Assembly: GCA_028564705.1 (NCBI GenBank)
Contig: JAPXFQ010002423.1
Location: forward strand, 1,240,001-1,304,000
Direction: 5' to 3'
From: Apricaphanius iberus
Lineage: Eukaryota; Chordata; Actinopteri; Cyprinodontiformes; Aphaniidae
Length of the DNA stretch: 64,000 nt
The translations under genes and the position numbers were made by a program. This document shows positions 48,701 through 60,028 of the stretch, one piece after another. Each line of letters starts with the position of its first letter. Position 1 is the first letter of the stretch. Below the pieces are notes generated by a model. It saw only the letters and a program-made list of their open reading frames with translations. It was not told the origin of the DNA and searched no databases.

Positions 48701-49050
48701 ACCTCAAGACAAAAACACAAAAAAGGTCAGTATTTCTTACTAGTACATGAAATAATAAAGATAGTACTTAAGATTCCACTCTTTTGTAATTTACTATAAA
48801 TCAGAATCAATAGCAGAGAACAAGCTGTCCTCTAATTTCACACCACACCATTAATGTGATTAATTCCATAACATGTTTTCAGGCTACATTTAATAATTCA
48901 CTTTAACCTGGATGTGAGCAATTAGAGTTGTATTTTTTTGGCCTAGTGCTGTCTGACATGACAGTAACATACACACTCTGTCTCTTCATATTAGGTCAGC
49001 TCATCACACCTACTAAAAACAGCAAGGCACAGCATAATTCCCCAACTTAC
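45798..49050 (-). other. 3.25-kb intron inside Ig1
   Basis: A decayed DNA element occupies about 47.56-48.74 kb, and a short stretch near 46.26-46.34 kb has a gtttacatgcac motif shared with the repeats at 33.8 kb. There is a run of nine or more G near 47.44 kb. The remainder shows nothing recognisable. Confidence 0.6.
47560..48740 (+). mobile_element. Decayed Tc1/mariner-like non-autonomous element (copy 3)
   Basis: Shares ordered blocks with 20.6-21.8 kb and 4.6-5.1 kb: a sub-terminal tatgtgatagatcaaccaag, a cctcaccccagtgtttcagc block, aactctgaccagcttccctg and tgctgccaccaccatg. Towards the right end it has ctcctctatctcatataatc, an inverted counterpart of the left sub-terminal block. No transposase frame. 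Boundaries approximate. Confidence 0.5.
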
Positions 49051-49196
49051 CTCTATGCGCTGAGAGTTCACCTTCTTTCCTTTCTTGTTCCAACTAACTT
49101 TCGGCTTGGGGTCGCCTGTTGCCTGGCAGACAAAGGAGACCACACCCCCTGAGACACCGATCTGGTCAACAGGAACTTTAGTGAAGCGTGGCGGTG
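49051..49196 (-). CDS. ptprs: ptprs exon: N-terminal half of Ig domain 1
   Basis: The 146-bp exon encodes 48 complete codons, [18 protein letters not shown] through KKVNSQRIE. It enters in phase 1 (first two bases CA finish a codon begun upstream) and leaves in phase 0. The minus-strand acceptor reads ctctccag just above 49196 and the donor is gtaagt just below 49051. It carries the first Ig1 cysteine (FVCQATG), the Ig tryptophan (VSWNKKG) and the basic cluster [10 protein letters not shown]. In vertebrate PTPsigma this lysine cluster binds heparan and chondroitin sulfate proteoglycans (family knowledge), so that function is probably kept. The DQIGVSGGV wording is closer to PTPRS than to PTPRD or PTPRF. 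The preceding exon, expected to hold the signal peptide, was not recognised in the 14.8 kb upstream. Confidence 0.95.
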
Positions 49197-49474
49197 CTGG
49201 AGAGCAAAGAAAAACATACATTACCACAGGCTATAAGATAAATGCTGAAGCAATGGTGCTTACTCAGTTCCTTTAATTACATTTCACAAAGAACTCACTT
49301 CCAAATGTCAACTGAGCGTGTGTGCAAGCATCCACACATATCTTATCTTGGTCTGTATCTAATTTTCCCTCTGCAAATCTCCTTGTATCTACTTCTCAAA
49401 CTACAGTCCACTAAAACTTTTAAATTTAAATGGAAATGCTCAGGTTTTGATAATTAAATGTTTAAACAGCCTAG

Positions 49475-49830
49475 ATCACACATGTCAAACTCAAGGAGTG
49501 CAGACCAAATCTGGCCCGCCATGGCCATTTCTGTGGCCCTCTAAACTCTGGCAGTTCACATAAATACAACCTTGAAGTTCTATTTATGTGAACCTAAATA
49601 AAATTTTTGCAGTCAAATTAGTTTTTATTGGAAATCACATCATCGGGAAAAGATTTTCAGTTTAATCTGATTTAAAGAAACAAAGTTGAACTTTAAGAGG
49701 TACTTGTAGAGACAGATATTTATTAATATTTTAACAGTTTGTTAAAGATATTTTTATCAATACCTTCTGCCCCAAGCTGCCCTTTAATGACATTCATGAT
49801 CTTGATGTGACCCAAAATTATCATTCCACG
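49475..49830. mobile_element. hAT-like repeat of the 'gtcaaactcaag' family (copy 1)
   Basis: Begins catgtcaaactcaagg, followed by ccaaatctggcccgccatg. Its far side (attcatgatcttgatgtgac) matches the corresponding part of the copy at 62111-62473 (attcatgagcttgatgtggc). The right terminus is lost, so the end is approximate. Open frames of 100-115 codons on the minus strand nearby are not coding. Confidence 0.5.
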
Positions 49831-51859
49831 AGGAAATACACAAAGGACAAGGTCCAGAACGAAGGCAAACCCTTTGGGAAAGGTCAACAAAGTTATGACC
49901 CCACAAAATAAAATGTACCACTTTATGGTAATAACTAACAGTTTTTGCCACTGGACATGGTGCAAAACAATCAGTAGTAGAAGTAAAAAAACAGTATAAA
50001 GTACAAAAACAGAAAATTCTGCCTTTCTCCTTACTGAGAACCAACTGTTGAAATGCCCATTGCAGTCCATGAAAAGTTTTACACACGTCTGGGTTAAAGT
50101 AGGTTTAAGAGAACAAACTGGATAGAAAAAGAGAGAAAAAAAATCTACAGCCTCCTGGGGAACTTGTTAAATCTGAATCACACAGATATACGGCAATGAT
50201 CAAACGGCCAAGTGCACAACATCAAATTAATAATTGAGGGACCACGGGCCGACACAGGTCTCCGAGCACTGCTAAACACATATGAGGGAGAATTCCTGCA
50301 TACATTATCAAGCAAAGAGAGGTGCAGAGAAAGAGAATGAAGCAAAAAGAAATGGCATGAGACATGGAAGAGGGAAAGAAGAAGAGTGAGCGCTGTGCCT
50401 CAGGAAAATAGGGCAACTGCACTTAGAGTTCAACTTACAGCCTCCAAATATTAAGTCAAACATTTCTGATGTAACTATTTTGTAAGGACAAAATCAACCA
50501 CTACACAACATTCCCAATCAGAGGAGTGTTTAATTCTTGATACGTTTATAAGACAATATAAAGAACAAACAAAACACTTTTTTGAGGAGATTTTTCAAAC
50601 TTCTAAAGCCGCACATATGTAATTCATGAGCCAGTTAAATTTATTCCATTGTTATGCTGTTTGTAATGTTGGATGAAAGCTGCAAGACCAACATCAAGTG
50701 TGTTGTTTTTGAAATTGAAAAAAGAAAGAAAGAACCAATCTAACACAAACTCATAAAAGAAAAGTTTAAACTTTTTTTCCCCACGGAATATTTGAGGGAT
50801 TTCTTTATGTTAAGAACACTTAAAAGGTCGTGGTGCAAAAGGAGAACCTTAGCTTTCTCGTCATCCTCCAGGAAGCGGTTTACTTCATCTTCCTGCTGCA
50901 TAAAATGATTCCTTCTGGCATTTTACACTTTCAATTTCCATCCTCAACATCACTATGTAGCTTTACACAACACAGCTTCTCTAGATTTGACCTCCCTTTA
51001 CAATGTGCCCTCTGTTGAGACAGAAGAGGGCTCCATACACAGCATGCCTATGGCAGTGGTTCTTTCTGAACGCCGCCATTCTTTGATTAGTTTTCCGTGG
51101 ACCGTTTGACATTTCCACCCAGTTGCATTATCCCCCTCTCTCCTGCTTCACAAGATGAGAGAGATGTAAAATAAATGTGAATGCCTGGATGTCTGGCTGA
51201 ATTTACCTCCTGATGGATTCCAGACTTTTTTATAGAAATATATATACGATGTACGGTATATAGTTTTAAGTATTACCTAAAGTAGGGTTTCGATAATATA
51301 GACAGTCAGCCAAAAAGAAAAGAAATCTGTGAAGAAAAAAACAGATGGGATGGAAATAAAATGGAAAACGACACTGTCAAGAATGACAGGGTGAATGAAG
51401 GAGCAGGTGGAAAGGTCAGTTGAGGAAGGAATGCTATAAGAGTAGAGGAAGAAGGTGACAGGAGGTCTAGAAACTAGGAAATTGGTAAGAATGACTGTAG
51501 TATAAAAAGTCCAGGACAACTTGTCAAAAAGTTCCTCCATATTTCCGAAACTCTAGCTCTTAATATTTGCAACTGACATTTTTTAAGCTGCTCTACACAG
51601 GGATGTGCTTAAGGATCTATCTACTGCATAAATAGTAAATATGTACATGATGGCAGCCCACAGAGCACTTTTTATCCTATCTTTAAAGCATCAGGATACA
51701 ACTGTCATAGGTTACTTTCAGTGAGACATTTAAAACAAATGTTTTCATCAAAACCTCAGGCTCCACAGATTTTACTTCATGTCACCACTTAAACATCTGA
51801 ATCTATAGGAAATGATCAAGTCAGCTTTTGCCAAGGTTCTCTTTCCCACTGTTTAAATT

Positions 51860-53030
51860 AAGTAAGGATAATTTACACAGCACCTTTCACATATGAAGAT
51901 AAAACAGTTATTTGCCATAAAATAAGTATTTAAATGCCCAGAAATTGTAATATTGGAGCTAGATCACAAAAGACTAAAATCACTAAAAGCCAATGACAAG
52001 ACTTTTAGTGGATTCTAAAAGTAACTATTAACCAGCAAAGAGACAATAAGACAGGAGTCAGTTGTCACCAAGGAAATCCAGCCTCAAGTCTAAAAGCAGA
52101 CTTGTGTACCATCTGCATATGATCAAGAGTTTTGCAATTTCTTAAATGAGATATGAATACACATATGATGAACTCAAATTCATGTTTTGAAGCTAACATT
52201 TTATATTAGAAATATTTATCAAATGAAATAAATTTCTGACAATTTTTTAGGAGAGATTTGTTCGAGAACCACTAGTAGGCAAGACAAGGTATTTTTTTTT
52301 GTATAGCACACTGAACTAGATAATTCAAGTTGCTTTACCTGATTCAATGATGAATAAGCTAACCAAACTCATGATACAAGCATTGAATGTTAAAAAAAGC
52401 AGGAAAAGCATGGATATACAACATTAGAGAAAGTAAAAAAAAAACAAACAGAAATTCAGCTTCATCATCGCTTGCTCAAATGCAGCTCTAAACAGAAGAG
52501 TTTCCAATTTTAATTTAAAGCAGCTCAGTGTTTCAGTGGTTTTGCTGTTAAGAAGTTTGTTCCATATATGGTGAGCACAGAAACTGAAAGCTGCTTCTCC
52601 ACATTTGGTTCTGATTCTAGGGTTGATTAGTAGATTATAGAGTTGGAGGACTTGAGTAGTTTTGATGGTTGGTAGTGACAGCATACATATTTTGAAGCTC
52701 AGCCATTTAAACTAGAAGGATTTCTAAACTAGTAGGAGTATTTTGAAGTCTATAGAAGTCTAGATATCCCCATCACACCATGTATTTATTAAGGTGCTGT
52801 GGTACACAGTGTCAAATGCAGCCATAAGATCTACCAAAACATAAGCAGTGAATCTCCTAGGGTCTTAATATGTTTTCCAGAGCAGGGGAATGCCCTTTTT
52901 TGTAGGAATCTCTAGAGCATTTAGTGTGTTTAAATGATCCTGACCTGTTCTTTTATTCCCCAGATCGATTACAATCTTAAGCTTTTCCTTATTTGGCAAT
53001 TGGCAGTCATATCATATGGATGTTCCTTAT
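51860..53030 (-). repeat. Old interspersed repeat with a LINE-like C-terminal peptide
   Basis: Text such as acacagcacctttcacatat, agtttgttccatatatgg, agctgcttctccacatttgg and acagtgtcaaatgcagcc matches a common fish repeat remembered from many introns. On the minus strand, 52424-52684 encodes RIRTKCGEAAFSFCAHHIWN and then KTTETLSCFKLKLETLLFRA, like the extreme C-terminus of LINE polyproteins. The piece is small, so clade and boundaries are uncertain. Confidence 0.5.
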
Positions 53031-53705
53031 CCAACACAGAAGAAAATGAAGGGCAGGAAAGCTTAGACTAAACTGAGAGAAAAAACCCATTTGTGTTATT
53101 GTGTGTGCATGGTTATTTTTAAAAGAGCCTGTGAATGTTGTTGTGCACAAACCATCAGAACCCCTTCAGCTGGCTGTGGGCCTGTGAATTAAAATTATAC
53201 AGCAATTACTACAGGGGGTTTGGAGTTTATGATTGTACGAACTCTGATGAGTATAATTAACCTTTTTCCTGTTCTCTTTAGCTATGTGCCTCTGGGCCTC
53301 ATCTGCCAGTTAGTGCTGACTTTAAGCCTATGCTCTTTTTTCCCCTCTGAAATTTTAACCTCGCCACCGCACCAGTAATTGCAGGGTGGAAAAGGGTGAA
53401 CAATGTCCACATTTTAAGTGCCTAAAATGTTTTAGGGTCATGAGTGATGGCACAGACTACCCCAAAATATCAACAGGTACTTTTGCAATGTTTCCTTCAA
53501 TAAATCGGTCTCAACCCCTAGATAGGTTGTGACATCAGAATAAAATAAAATGCAGTGCTAAAGCGAGAAGAAGCTTTCAGGCTTTTTGTCCATTTATAGT
53601 GTCAGGTAATGTTGACGGCTGAGCACAGAGTAGGTAAAGCCCCTAAGGTGTTAAACTGCAAGATTACACCACCTACAATTTGATTATTTCAATTTTATGA
53701 CCTTT

Positions 53706-53716
53706 CCCCCCCCCCC
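53706..53716 (+). repeat. Poly-C run
   Basis: Eleven C in a row, just before the hAT-type element at 53.83 kb. A similar G run lies near 47437-47445. Confidence 0.8.
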
Positions 53717-53827
53717 ACAACATCCCCTAAGAACTAAAATCCTTGAATCTAGGGACAAGTGCATATAAAACATTTTCATGCTTCACTTCTTTTTCCATTG
53801 CTTAAAATTCCATATCATAATGTGCAA

Positions 53828-54636
53828 TAGGGCTGGGCGATATGGTTAAATTTTTATATCCGAATATAGCTCATTTTTTATCCCAATAACGATATACTTC
53901 ACAATATAGCAATTTTTCTGTTAATTTATTTCATGAATAGTTTATAAAAATGTACAACGTGGAAATACAGTTTTAAACAATAGATGACAATAACACCACT
54001 CAGGCTAGTGATCTCCTTCCATCTGCGGGAGCTATGGATATCAGTGAATATTAAACAGATGGATCACATTAGTCAAGTTATGGTTATCAATGCCATTTGG
54101 ATTTAAGAAGACTGACACAGATCAGACAACAGTTGTTTGTAAAGTTTATCAGCTCCCGGTACGACAAACGGGCTACAACACTACGCATTTATTTTATTAG
54201 AACCACAACAACTAATACAGACAGTTAAAAGCAGCGTCGAGTCGTGGCGTAAGCTCTGATGAACTCCAAATACAGACACTGTATTACACCACTGATGTGT
54301 TGCTAACGAATGAAACGGCTTTTAGAGCCGGTATCGTTCTGTCTGAGAGAAGCTTTTTTTCTGTTCAAGCTGCGCGTCAGAAGGCGAGACACGCAGGGAG
54401 CCCAACTTTGGGTTGTCTGATATTCTTGTTTAGATCCCTAGTTTGAAACGTGTTGATTACAGTCTTTCTCCCTGTTTGTTCATGTATTTCAACAGGCACA
54501 AGAATGCTATGAGGTGCATCTTGACGTAATTTACTGCTATAAATCCCTATCGTGGCTTAAATGACAGAGATTCATATAAAACAATAGACTTTTTATATCG
54601 TCCTGACAATATATTTTGTCATATCGCCCAGCCCTA
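53828..54636. mobile_element. 809-bp hAT-type element with perfect 8-bp target duplication
   Basis: The left end reads tagggctgggcgatatg and the right end, reverse-complemented, reads tagggctgggcgatatg: 17 matching bases. Exactly outside, atgtgcaa is repeated at 53820-53827 and 54637-54644. TIRs plus an 8-bp duplication are diagnostic of hAT superfamily transposition. The interior carries no transposase, so it is non-autonomous. The perfect duplication suggests fairly recent movement, and fragments with the same terminus occur at 8585 and 40538. Confidence 0.88.
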
Positions 54637-55160
54637 ATGTGCAATATTGAGAATAGTGAGCTCAAGATTTCTATTGCACTAATGCTTTTCCATTGCTACT
54701 TGTAAATAGCAATATAACTTGAATCTTGAATCTGAAAAAGAAAGAAACAAAATATCTCTATGCAGCATAAGATTTTATATTTCATATGTAATGTGTACAA
54801 CTTCTACATGCCAGTAAAATGTTTGGTCTGTTAGGCTTTTTCTACCACTGTTACACTCACTGGGTCTATATTTTAAGTGGTTGAAATGTTATTTCTCAAA
54901 GGGTCATGAGGACATTGTGATGAAGAAAATATGAGCTCTTCATAACCAAAATACAAATGGTAATAGGTTTGATTGCAAGTAAGTCTGCATTGACATCTAC
55001 TGTACACACACTTAAGTTGTGAAAGTTTGCAATGGTTCAGCATTAACTATTCATCCATCATCTATACTGTCACTCCTATGCAGGATTGCGGAGTTGTCCC
55101 TCTCCTGCAATCACTGAGTGAGAGGCGAGATGCACTTTGAGAAAAAAAAGGTCCATACAG

Positions 55161-55385
55161 GTTGGACGATACAGGACAAAAGCATATCGATAAAAAGAAA
55201 TAAAAAATCAATAGATAATAATCGATAACTTTATAAAAATGTATAAAACATAACCGGAGCCCTGGCCATTTCCTGCTATTCCTTACTGACCTACTTTTAA
55301 TAAAGAACATAATCAATGAATTCTATGAATCCTTTGTTCAACAACCTTTTTTTGTCATTGCTGAAAGATATGAAACAAAACAAAT
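55161..55385. repeat. hAT-like fragment sharing text with the window's right edge
   Basis: Starts gttggacgatacagg and continues with gccctggccatttcctg, tgctattccttactgacc and aacaacctttttt. The same blocks in the same order occur at 63811-64000 (gccctggccatttgatg, tgctattcctcaatgacc). Its beginning resembles the tagggctgggcgata termini. Confidence 0.5.
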
Positions 55386-58069
55386 TAACTTAAAAGACCT
55401 AAATGACCTCAGTAAATACTGACCAGGACTGTAGATTTGTAGCAGTGGTGTTACAGAGGTCAATGGCTTTGTAGCACAGACTAAATAGTTGTAGTATGAG
55501 CATAACATGTAAATTATGACCTTTACAAACCAAATTAATGCAGTTTAATACACTTAAAGACTGAATACACACAACTGCATATTCATAAATATCTAATTTT
55601 AATTAGAGAGAAATAAAGGGTTATATCAGTAGTTTTTTTATCATACGTATATACAGTACACAGTCATGTGTTGTGTCATTTTTTTTGGTATAATGTGTTT
55701 TAGACTGGACATGTGGCTCTTCTAATTTTTATTACTTCAGTTAGTGTCAATTTTAGACCAAATAACTGTAGTTTTATTTTTGCATTCCAGAGTTGCAACT
55801 ATTTGTTTTAGAATATATACTATAATATTACTTTTGTACGAAATCAATCAGTCAATATGTTATGATATGACATTATGTTATTATGTCATTATAAATCATT
55901 ATAGATCTGGGTAAGCCCCTGCTCAGTAGCATTGGTGCTGAGGAATAGTCAGTCAGTAATGATTCAAAAACTAACAAAAGGAGTCTGTGTCACTTTTTAA
56001 TTCAGGAAAAAGTATTTTTCCTCTCTTTGGTTTTGTAGTGTGGTCGCAGTACAGCATTGAGTCTGGTGATTTTGACCCTGTAACTTTTCTTTTCGCTGCA
56101 CAACAGACCATGTTCACTTAGCGCAAAAAGAGCCTTTCCTCTGTGCTCGTATGTCGAATACACCATTGCGCAGCCGATATTAGAGAAAACTTTAGATGTG
56201 GTTGAAACAGATTTTAGTCCTAAATAACTCAGCAGGGAGCAAAAAGTAATTGAAACCCCAAAGACTTGCCACTCTCTAACTGTGTCAACTGTCTGGCAGA
56301 GTTTTTTTTTTTTTTTGTTGGGGACTGTTGGGGAAGCCTTCACAGAGGATTACAAATCCTTTGCAATATTTAACACCGTGGTTAACAGTCAAACTCTGTG
56401 AAACGTTTGCTCTAATTTATAAAATCTACCAACCCCCACCCCCCAAAAAATGCTTTCTCGTCAGATCTACACAAACCACGTAGGTCACCTATTTTGGATT
56501 CAGAACGGGTAATTTTGCTGAAAGAGGAGAGATTTTACACGTCTGCTTTAAAGGATTGCCTTAAATTTGTTTAAAACCGGTGACTCTATTCTCTGGTAAG
56601 GCCTGCAGGCATCTTGAAGTTTTAACACCTGGAGTGGTAAAATGTGATAGTGAGAGGGCATTGTGTCCTGTGAAACATCCTTCGGTGTGATATTGAGCTG
56701 GACATTTCAAGCTAAAAAAAATTATTTTAGGGTTCTTTACCTGTCTGTGCCATTTTTTAAAAACATGTCTTTCCATGTACTGTAATGTGTATATAATGTG
56801 TAAATAAGTACATACATTTAAAAGCAAGCAAGCATGCATTATCTTTAAATACACAACATTGAAAGGACATTCCTTCTGCAGTGGACATTTGTCTCTTTCA
56901 ACGTCTCCCTCTGTTCACTAAGCTTTTCTCAAACAGGCTGAGGTACAGCCGAGCCCAGATAAGCACACAGGGTCTGTCTTTATCAGGCTGGCAGTTGGCC
57001 ATGGCCTCAGCTAAAATAACCAGCAGTGGGGGCACTGCTATCTTCACACCTTCCCAAGAATAGAAGTGATCAACGCATGCGGGGCTGCTCAGAAAGAGGG
57101 GAAGGGGAACACTCACACTGTGCACAAAGATGCATGTTTAGCTAATACAGCAACCACCTGCTACCGGTCGCTGCCTCTGCTGGACCCGATAACACAGAAC
57201 ACACAGGCACTGTGATTTTTAACGTGGTGGAAAGTGGTAGGTGGGAATGTGAATATGAGATGGCTCCATTTACAGTACTTTACTGTTGTTGTTTGATGGG
57301 GAGGGGGGCTGTAAGAAGAGGTGGGGACTGGCTTTATGACTAATACCGTAATTGGCAGAAAAAGGTTCTCGACTCATAAATAGGAGCCATTATCCACTGA
57401 ATTAGCAAAGTGGGAGACAAAATGACGCAGAGCCATTCAGTGATTTGTGGAAAAAGGAAGAGAACTGGTAAAGAGCACTTGTTATCCATGTTGCTACAAA
57501 TAGGTATCTTTCACAGCACATTTACCAATGACATCTGAAAAGAACACCTGGCAATATTAGAGGTGTTAGCCCCCCACCAAAAAAAAAAAAGAAGAAAAAA
57601 AAAAACAGACTCCAGCTTCTCTGGCAAATTAGAAACCTGCCAAAATTAAATTTTTTGCCAAAGAGGCATACTGAAATAGGTTCAAAGCTTTTTTAAATAA
57701 CTTTACAATATTATGATTTGTACCTTAAAATTGTATAATTTCTTCTGAATATTGCAATAATAATCACTGCCACATGCTCTGAATGGGCATTGTTTTATAG
57801 CTATTTTATAATGTTTATAAAGTTGTGAAAACAGTAAAGCTACTGTACCTAAGATTGAGCTTTTAGTGAGGCAAAAAAGTACTTTGCAGCCATTGATGGT
57901 GCAAGATGTCCCAATAAAAGAGATGGTCTGTAGAGAAGCCTTTATTTTTCCTCATAGGTAGGCTTTAACTGTGAGACACAGAATTAAAAAAAATCAATTA
58001 TATTGCTTTGAAGGATTTCTGAATAATTTATTTAGTATAATGTTGCAGAAAATAAGTTTTTGGTAAACA

Positions 58070-58726
58070 GTTTTGCCACAGTTACTTTGAAATAGTAATC
58101 TGACTGCTGATTACTCCTTCCAAAAGTAACTTAGTTACTTTTACGTTACTATTACTTTATTTTAAAAGTAACTAAGTTAGATTATAAGTTACTTTATTAG
58201 ATACTTTCAGTTGCTCCCATTGACACTCCCCACTGCCTCAACATAAAAACAATAACTACTTTTGCCAATACTCACGTTACTGTAAGTGCATTTTAACAGT
58301 AAAGCTGGAAATATACTTGCTTTCTATCCTCACATTGACACCAGCAACTATGAAACAACAAGCTGTGTCTTGGGCACATAGTTGCTTGCTCACTGCACAT
58401 ACTACTGGAGAGTTCCACTAGGGGGCAGTTACAGAGTACAGCACTCAGACTGAGAACATGGCAACTGTAAAGCAGATAATAATCAGCTGTTTCAGATTAC
58501 TACATAAAAAGATGGCAGCAGTGTTGTTGAAGGTATGTAATACCATATTTACCGCTACTGTTGCTTTTTTCTCCTAACGCTTTTGCCACCGTGTACGAAA
58601 CATATATTTGAATATATATATTTGCTACACTACAACTACAAAATAGTAACGGTTAGTGGCTTGAACAATTAACTCTAATTTGACTACTGTTAAGAATATA
58701 GTAACGCGTTAGATTAGTCATTAACA
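58070..58726. repeat. Possible DNA element with TAACGCG / AAGTAACT ends
   Basis: The left side is rich in gtaact/agttac text (ttacttttacgttactatta). The right side, reverse-complemented, begins aatgactaatctaacgcgtt, a terminus familiar from fish non-autonomous elements (recalled). The inverted similarity (taatctgac against taatctaac) is short. No coding content; boundaries approximate. Confidence 0.35.
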
Positions 58727-58779
58727 AAAAAAAATGGTCATGTTATGAGTGGCATCACTGTTAGTAAATAACAAAAGTT

Positions 58780-59290
58780 CACTCCAATACTTTGTGATGT
58801 AACCTTTGTTGGCAATGACAGAGGTCAAACGATTCCTGTAGGTCCCCACCAGGTTTGCTCACACACACATCTGGTATTATGGCCCATTCTTCCTTTGATG
58901 TGTTGAGGCTGTCGCTGTGCAACACAGACTTTGAACTTCCTCCACAGATTCTCTATTGGACTGAGGTCTGGACACTGGCTAAGCCACTCCAGAACTTTGA
59001 AATGCTTTTTATGTAACCACTCCTTTGTTGCCTGAGCAGTGTGCTTCGGGTTATTCTCCTGTTGGAAGATCCAGCCATGTTTTATCTTCAGTGTTCTCAC
59101 TGATGGATGTTATTTATTTTTTTACCAAAATCTCACTATACATGGCCTCATTCATCTTTTTAGTAATACAGATCCATCGTCCTGTCCCCGTTGCAGAAAA
59201 CCAGTCCCAAAGCATAATTGTTCTCAAAATGTCAGTGGGTATTATGATCTTAGGACTCAACTCAACTTCTAAATGTGAGTGAATGATTGT
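58780..59290 (-). pseudogene. Tc1-like transposase, C-terminal remnant
   Basis: The minus strand encodes two displaced pieces of a Tc1 transposase: TGTGRWICITKKMNEAMYSE (about 59120-59190), then [40 protein letters not shown] and [20 protein letters not shown] (58890-59100). The final glutamate of the DDE triad remains in SPIENLW, but the position of the second aspartate reads E (QQENNPKH), the catalytic core is frame-shifted and the N-terminal half is missing. This is a dead element from a lineage different from the intact copy at 25.6-27.2 kb. Its terminal repeats were not recognised. Confidence 0.8.
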
Positions 59291-59993
59291 GCTAAACAAA
59301 TAATTTTCAAAACAAACATTTATTTTATGAAGGAAAGGATGTATGTTGCATTTGTGGAATGTGGTCAAGTTGTTATAAATTTTCCCCAAAATATTGTTAA
59401 AATACTAGTATAGGCGTCGTCTCCAATTAACCAAAGTGATATTTGAGTGTCAATGGCATAGTGTGTTAAAAGTGATCATAAGCAAAAAATGAAGCTTTAT
59501 ATATTCAAATAGCTAGGAATTGTTGGTTTATTGACAGCAATATCAGAAATAATATAGATATGAATGGGGTCATTTTTATTGTAATTCCACCATATTAGTA
59601 TGGAGCATAGATGCAACTACGATGAACAAATCAGACAGAAAATAGTCTGTGATAATGTTATTTATATGCTTGTTTCAATATGGTGTCTTCTACCAACAAA
59701 TTAATATGATTTTTCATACATTTTTCATATATATTTTTCAAGACCATATAATGAAAAACTCAACTTGATCTTTAAGATGTATTTATTTTACAATTGTTAC
59801 ATAAAAAAGTAAACCTAGCCCTTTTGATAGTGATTTCCACACTGCTGTGTTACAATAAAAAAAGCTTTTTTCAGTTTGCGTGCACACTTTGGAGGTTTAC
59901 GTCAAGAAGAATACAGAAACAGACAGACGAGCAGAAGGACAGACAGATTGATCAAGCCAAATGTGCATTCAAGTGAATGCATAATTAGACCTC

Positions 59994-60028
59994 CACACAC
60001 AGACACACACACACACACACACACACAC
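59994..60028 (+). repeat. CA dinucleotide microsatellite
   Basis: About 17 CA units with one interruption (caga) near 60000. Confidence 0.9.

Larger units (their letters stand above)
1035..49196 (-). other. ptprs: ptprs (LAR-type receptor tyrosine phosphatase) gene, internal part
   Basis: This is the recognisable extent of one split gene: seven exons in collinear minus-strand order at 49051-49196, 45656-45797, 22638-22826, 19527-19535, 14208-14225, 3887-3997 and 1035-1046. All have AG acceptors and GT donors, and the phases join without a break. They encode Ig1, Ig2 and the two mini-exon inserts of a LAR-family receptor phosphatase, a neuronal adhesion receptor with extracellular Ig and fibronectin III domains and two cytoplasmic phosphatase domains (family knowledge). 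Wording in Ig1 ([37 protein letters not shown]) and the presence of meA favour PTPRS over PTPRD and PTPRF. Teleosts often carry two copies, so a or b cannot be decided. The signal-peptide exon lies above 49196, probably outside the window, and the gene continues below position 1035. Confidence 0.93.

Noticed and set aside
49723..50086. Overlapping 115- and 100-codon minus-strand frames with a hydrophobic stretch
   Set aside because: Considered as a signal-peptide exon for ptprs, but they overlap a hAT-like repeat, and no phase-1 donor joining to PPRFTKV was found.
56002..56343. 113-codon minus-strand open frame
   Set aside because: No recognisable domain, begins in a poly-A/T stretch, no splice or neighbour support; most likely chance or unnamed repeat.
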